Of a stretch of 7,783 nt of DNA, positions 5,532 through 7,783 are shown piece after piece. Positions within the stretch are counted from its first letter, which is position 1, and every line of letters begins with the position of its first letter. Position numbers and translations under genes: made by a program. The DNA comes from Gammaproteobacteria bacterium. Its GTDB lineage: Bacteria; Pseudomonadota; Gammaproteobacteria; SZUA-229. A model generated the notes under the pieces. That model saw only the letters and a program-made list of their open reading frames with translations, was not told the DNA's origin and did not search any database. The DNA is taken from the NCBI GenBank assembly GCA_013138755.1, contig WTCC01000226.1, positions 1 through 7,783 of the forward strand, written 5' to 3'.

Positions 5532-7783
5532 ATGAAATATTTACAACATTTAACCATTGCATTCCTTGCGTTAACAGTTATCCCAGGTTGCAGCGAGGAT
5601 CAAAAAAATAATCAGGGAAAAGAAGTCAGCTCAACTGTTCTGTTAAAACAGGCTGAACGTAACATGTCCACTGCTGCGTCTTCTGGAAACGCTATAGATG
5701 TTAAAAAATATTTAAACGCCGGTGCAAGTCCAGACATAATCGATCGTAGGGGCATGACTGCACTGATGACTGCCGCACAATATGGCCAACTCGAAGTAAC
5801 CAAGATACTTTTAGATGCAGGGGCTAACCCAAATATCAAAACTGACAAATCAGGTACTGCACTAATGTTTGCCGCAGCAAACGGTCATGCCAGCGTAGTA
5901 AACATACTAGCCGAACACAATGCTGACGTAGAAAGCACAGATCCATCGGGTATTACACCTTTAGCGTACGCATCAACACGCCAGGAAATTGAAACAGTTT
6001 CAGTTTTAATACAACATGGTGCTAACGTTAATGTCACTTTCTTGCGCTTCAAAACACCGCTTGCCGATGCCGCAAGCAAAGGAAACCTTGAGTTAAGTAA
6101 ATTACTACTCAACAATGGTGCGCATGCAAACCCACAAGTCAACATAGAAACAAATAAAGTTGACACTATGTCCCCTTTAGTTGAAGCCGCAAAAGCAGGT
6201 TCACAGGAAATTATTGATGAGTTAGTGATTGCTGGTGCAGTTATTAATTTAGCTGATGGCCGCGAATTTACAGCGCTTATCGGTGCTTTACAAAACAAAA
6301 AACCACAGATTGCAACGTATTTAATCACTAAAGGAGCGGACGTTAACAACTATACCAAAGGCTCTTTATCGCCATTAATGTATGCCTCAAGAGATGGTTA
6401 TACTAGCATCGTTAAACAAATCCTTGAAAAAGGACCCCGAATTACTGAGGCAGAAAATGGCTCTGGAACCTCGGCACTTACATTCTCAGTAAAACACAAT
6501 CATATAGATATCGCTAAATTACTTATTAAAAATGGCGCTCTGAAAAACAAATCAGAAGATGATGGAAGCGCTGCACTTTTACATGCTGCAGAGAACGGTA
6601 ATACTGAAATAGCAACCCTTCTTTTAGATGCTGGCATTGATGTTAATTCACAGGATATCGTAAAAAGATCAGCACTTGCATTTGCTGCTGAGGGTGGTCA
6701 CCTAGAACTTACACAACTACTGCTATCTCACAAAGCAGATATCAACATTAAAAACAGCTATCAAGCCACACCATTAATAAGAGCTATATTTACTAAGCAC
6801 AAAACAATTGCTGAATTACTTATCAAAGAAGGCGCCGATATTGAATCTGTTGATAATTACGCTAAAACACCATTAATTCATGCGGCAGAAAAAAACCTAC
6901 CATCGATAGTTACTCTATTGATCTCTAAAAAGGCGAAAGTCGATAGCGTCAGTAAACACGGTCACACCGCTTTAGTACTCGCAGCGAATAAAAACTCATT
7001 CGACAGCATACAAATACTGTTAGCTCATGGCGCTGATATAAACCACACAGATAAAACTGGCAACTCTTCCCTCAGCTATGCAGTGCGTAAAAAACACAAC
7101 GATTTATATGAGTTTTTGATTAAGAAAGGCGCTAACGCAGACATTGTTAACGCCAATGGCGAAAGCTTACTAATGCAAGCAATTCTAGGTAGCAACATTG
7201 ATCTGACTAAATCACTGATAGAAAGTAGTACAAATGTAAATGCTATGACAAAAAATACAGGGCAAAATGCATTACACATGGCTATCGAAAAGGGTTTAAC
7301 CGACGTTAGTAAATTATTAATAGAAAAAAATATCGATACCAATGTAAAAGATAAGCGTGGACGCACACCGTTTATATTGGCAGTACAGACAAACAACAAA
7401 GAACTTTTAGAACTGTTGCCAAAACCAGAAAATATCGATGAGGCTTATGTGAACTCTGGGTTTTCCCCATTAGCCGATGCCTCCAGACTGGGTAATCTTG
7501 CAAGCATGGAATACTTAATCAACAATGGCGCTGATGTTAAATTTGTCACCAAACAAGGTACAAATCCGCTGATTCTGGCAGCCGGAAATGGCAGCATCGA
7601 TGCGGTCAATCTACTGCTGGATAACGGTGCCGATATTACTACGAAAAACCGCAGCGGCTGCACAGCACTATGGATAGCTGCAGACGGTGGCAATATTGAT
7701 GTTCTTAATAAGCTCATTGAATTACATGCCGAAGTCAATATTGTTAACGACAAAGGTGTTAGCGCGCTGATGACTGCCACTGG
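5532..7783 (+). CDS. Long ankyrin-repeat lipoprotein, N-terminal 750 residues (runs off right edge)
   Basis: The frame is open from the ATG at 5532 to the window edge. Residues 1-19 form a signal peptide ending VIPG before Cys20, a type II (lipoprotein) cleavage site; Pro at -2 is slightly unusual. Ser21 follows the cysteine, so in a gammaproteobacterium sorting to the outer membrane is expected. After a polar linker and a degenerate capping repeat (about 45-71), 21 ankyrin repeats can be counted by their TPL/TAL position, from Thr76 to Ser744. Seventeen of the 20 intervals are exactly 33 residues, two are 34 and one is 39 (residues 175-214). The consensus is roughly TALxxAAxxGxxxIxxLLLxxGADVN. 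Ankyrin arrays bind proteins; no catalytic domain is seen in the visible part. Repeats differ strongly from one another, so the expansion is old. The gene follows gspC after 160 bases. Its partner and role are unknown. Confidence 0.93.
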   Translation, partial: MKYLQHLTIAFLALTVIPGCSEDQKNNQGKEVSSTVLLKQAERNMSTAASSGNAIDVKKYLNAGASPDIIDRRGMTALMTAAQYGQLEVTKILLDAGANPNIKTDKSGTALMFAAANGHASVVNILAEHNADVESTDPSGITPLAYASTRQEIETVSVLIQHGANVNVTFLRFKTPLADAASKGNLELSKLLLNNGAHANPQVNIETNKVDTMSPLVEAAKAGSQEIIDELVIAGAVINLADGREFTALIGALQNKKPQIATYLITKGADVNNYTKGSLSPLMYASRDGYTSIVKQILEKGPRITEAENGSGTSALTFSVKHNHIDIAKLLIKNGALKNKSEDDGSAALLHAAENGNTEIATLLLDAGIDVNSQDIVKRSALAFAAEGGHLELTQLLLSHKADINIKNSYQATPLIRAIFTKHKTIAELLIKEGADIESVDNYAKTPLIHAAEKNLPSIVTLLISKKAKVDSVSKHGHTALVLAANKNSFDSIQILLAHGADINHTDKTGNSSLSYAVRKKHNDLYEFLIKKGANADIVNANGESLLMQAILGSNIDLTKSLIESSTNVNAMTKNTGQNALHMAIEKGLTDVSKLLIEKNIDTNVKDKRGRTPFILAVQTNNKELLELLPKPENIDEAYVNSGFSPLADASRLGNLASMEYLINNGADVKFVTKQGTNPLILAAGNGSIDAVNLLLDNGADITTKNRSGCTALWIAADGGNIDVLNKLIELHAEVNIVNDKGVSALMTAT

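Noticed and set aside
5612..7780. Four minus-strand frames of 78-154 codons inside the ankyrin gene
   Set aside because: They are antisense to a clearly coding repeat array. Their hydrophobic, Ser/Ala-rich composition is what the complement of repeated Ala/Leu codons gives.

Overview
The window looks like chromosomal DNA of a Gram-negative bacterium, most likely a gammaproteobacterium. The support is a GspC-type type II secretion protein, a lipoprotein with a bacterial lipobox, and a Shine-Dalgarno sequence matching the usual 16S rRNA 3' end over ten bases. No RNA gene, transposase, integrase, CRISPR array or phage gene is visible. Species cannot be read from the sequence. A chemolithotroph or methylotroph is only a guess, from the paired SulP carriers and the gene order.

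Left half (1-4110), all on the minus strand. In order of transcription: a small protein with two membrane segments (4110-3607); 33 bases later a YbaK/ProX-type aminoacyl-tRNA deacylase (3573-3103); after a 248-base gap a SulP anion carrier with a C-terminal STAS domain (2854-1085); and after a 210-base gap holding a strong hairpin, a second SulP carrier of another subfamily (874 to beyond base 1, 291 residues visible). The first two genes form a likely operon. The two SulP genes may be transcribed together, or may be separated by the hairpin.

Centre (4111-4450): an AT-rich divergent promoter region. It carries a plausible promoter for the leftward operon, a consensus -10 box for the rightward gene, and a perfect 10-base inverted repeat whose arms lie 67 bases apart.

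Right half (4451-7783), plus strand. A full-length gspC homologue (4451-5371) stands without gspD after it. Next comes the first 750 residues of a very long ankyrin-repeat lipoprotein (5532 to beyond the edge), with 21 countable repeats after the lipoprotein signal, and it is still open at the window edge.

Functionally, the left side concerns anion uptake (sulfate or bicarbonate; the substrate cannot be decided here) plus tRNA proofreading. The right side concerns the cell envelope: a secretion-system coupling protein and a probable periplasmic or outer-membrane-anchored ankyrin scaffold. No established defence or mobile system is recognised. The least explained items are the ankyrin lipoprotein, its placement after an orphan gspC, the two-membrane-segment protein, and the hairpin between the SulP genes.
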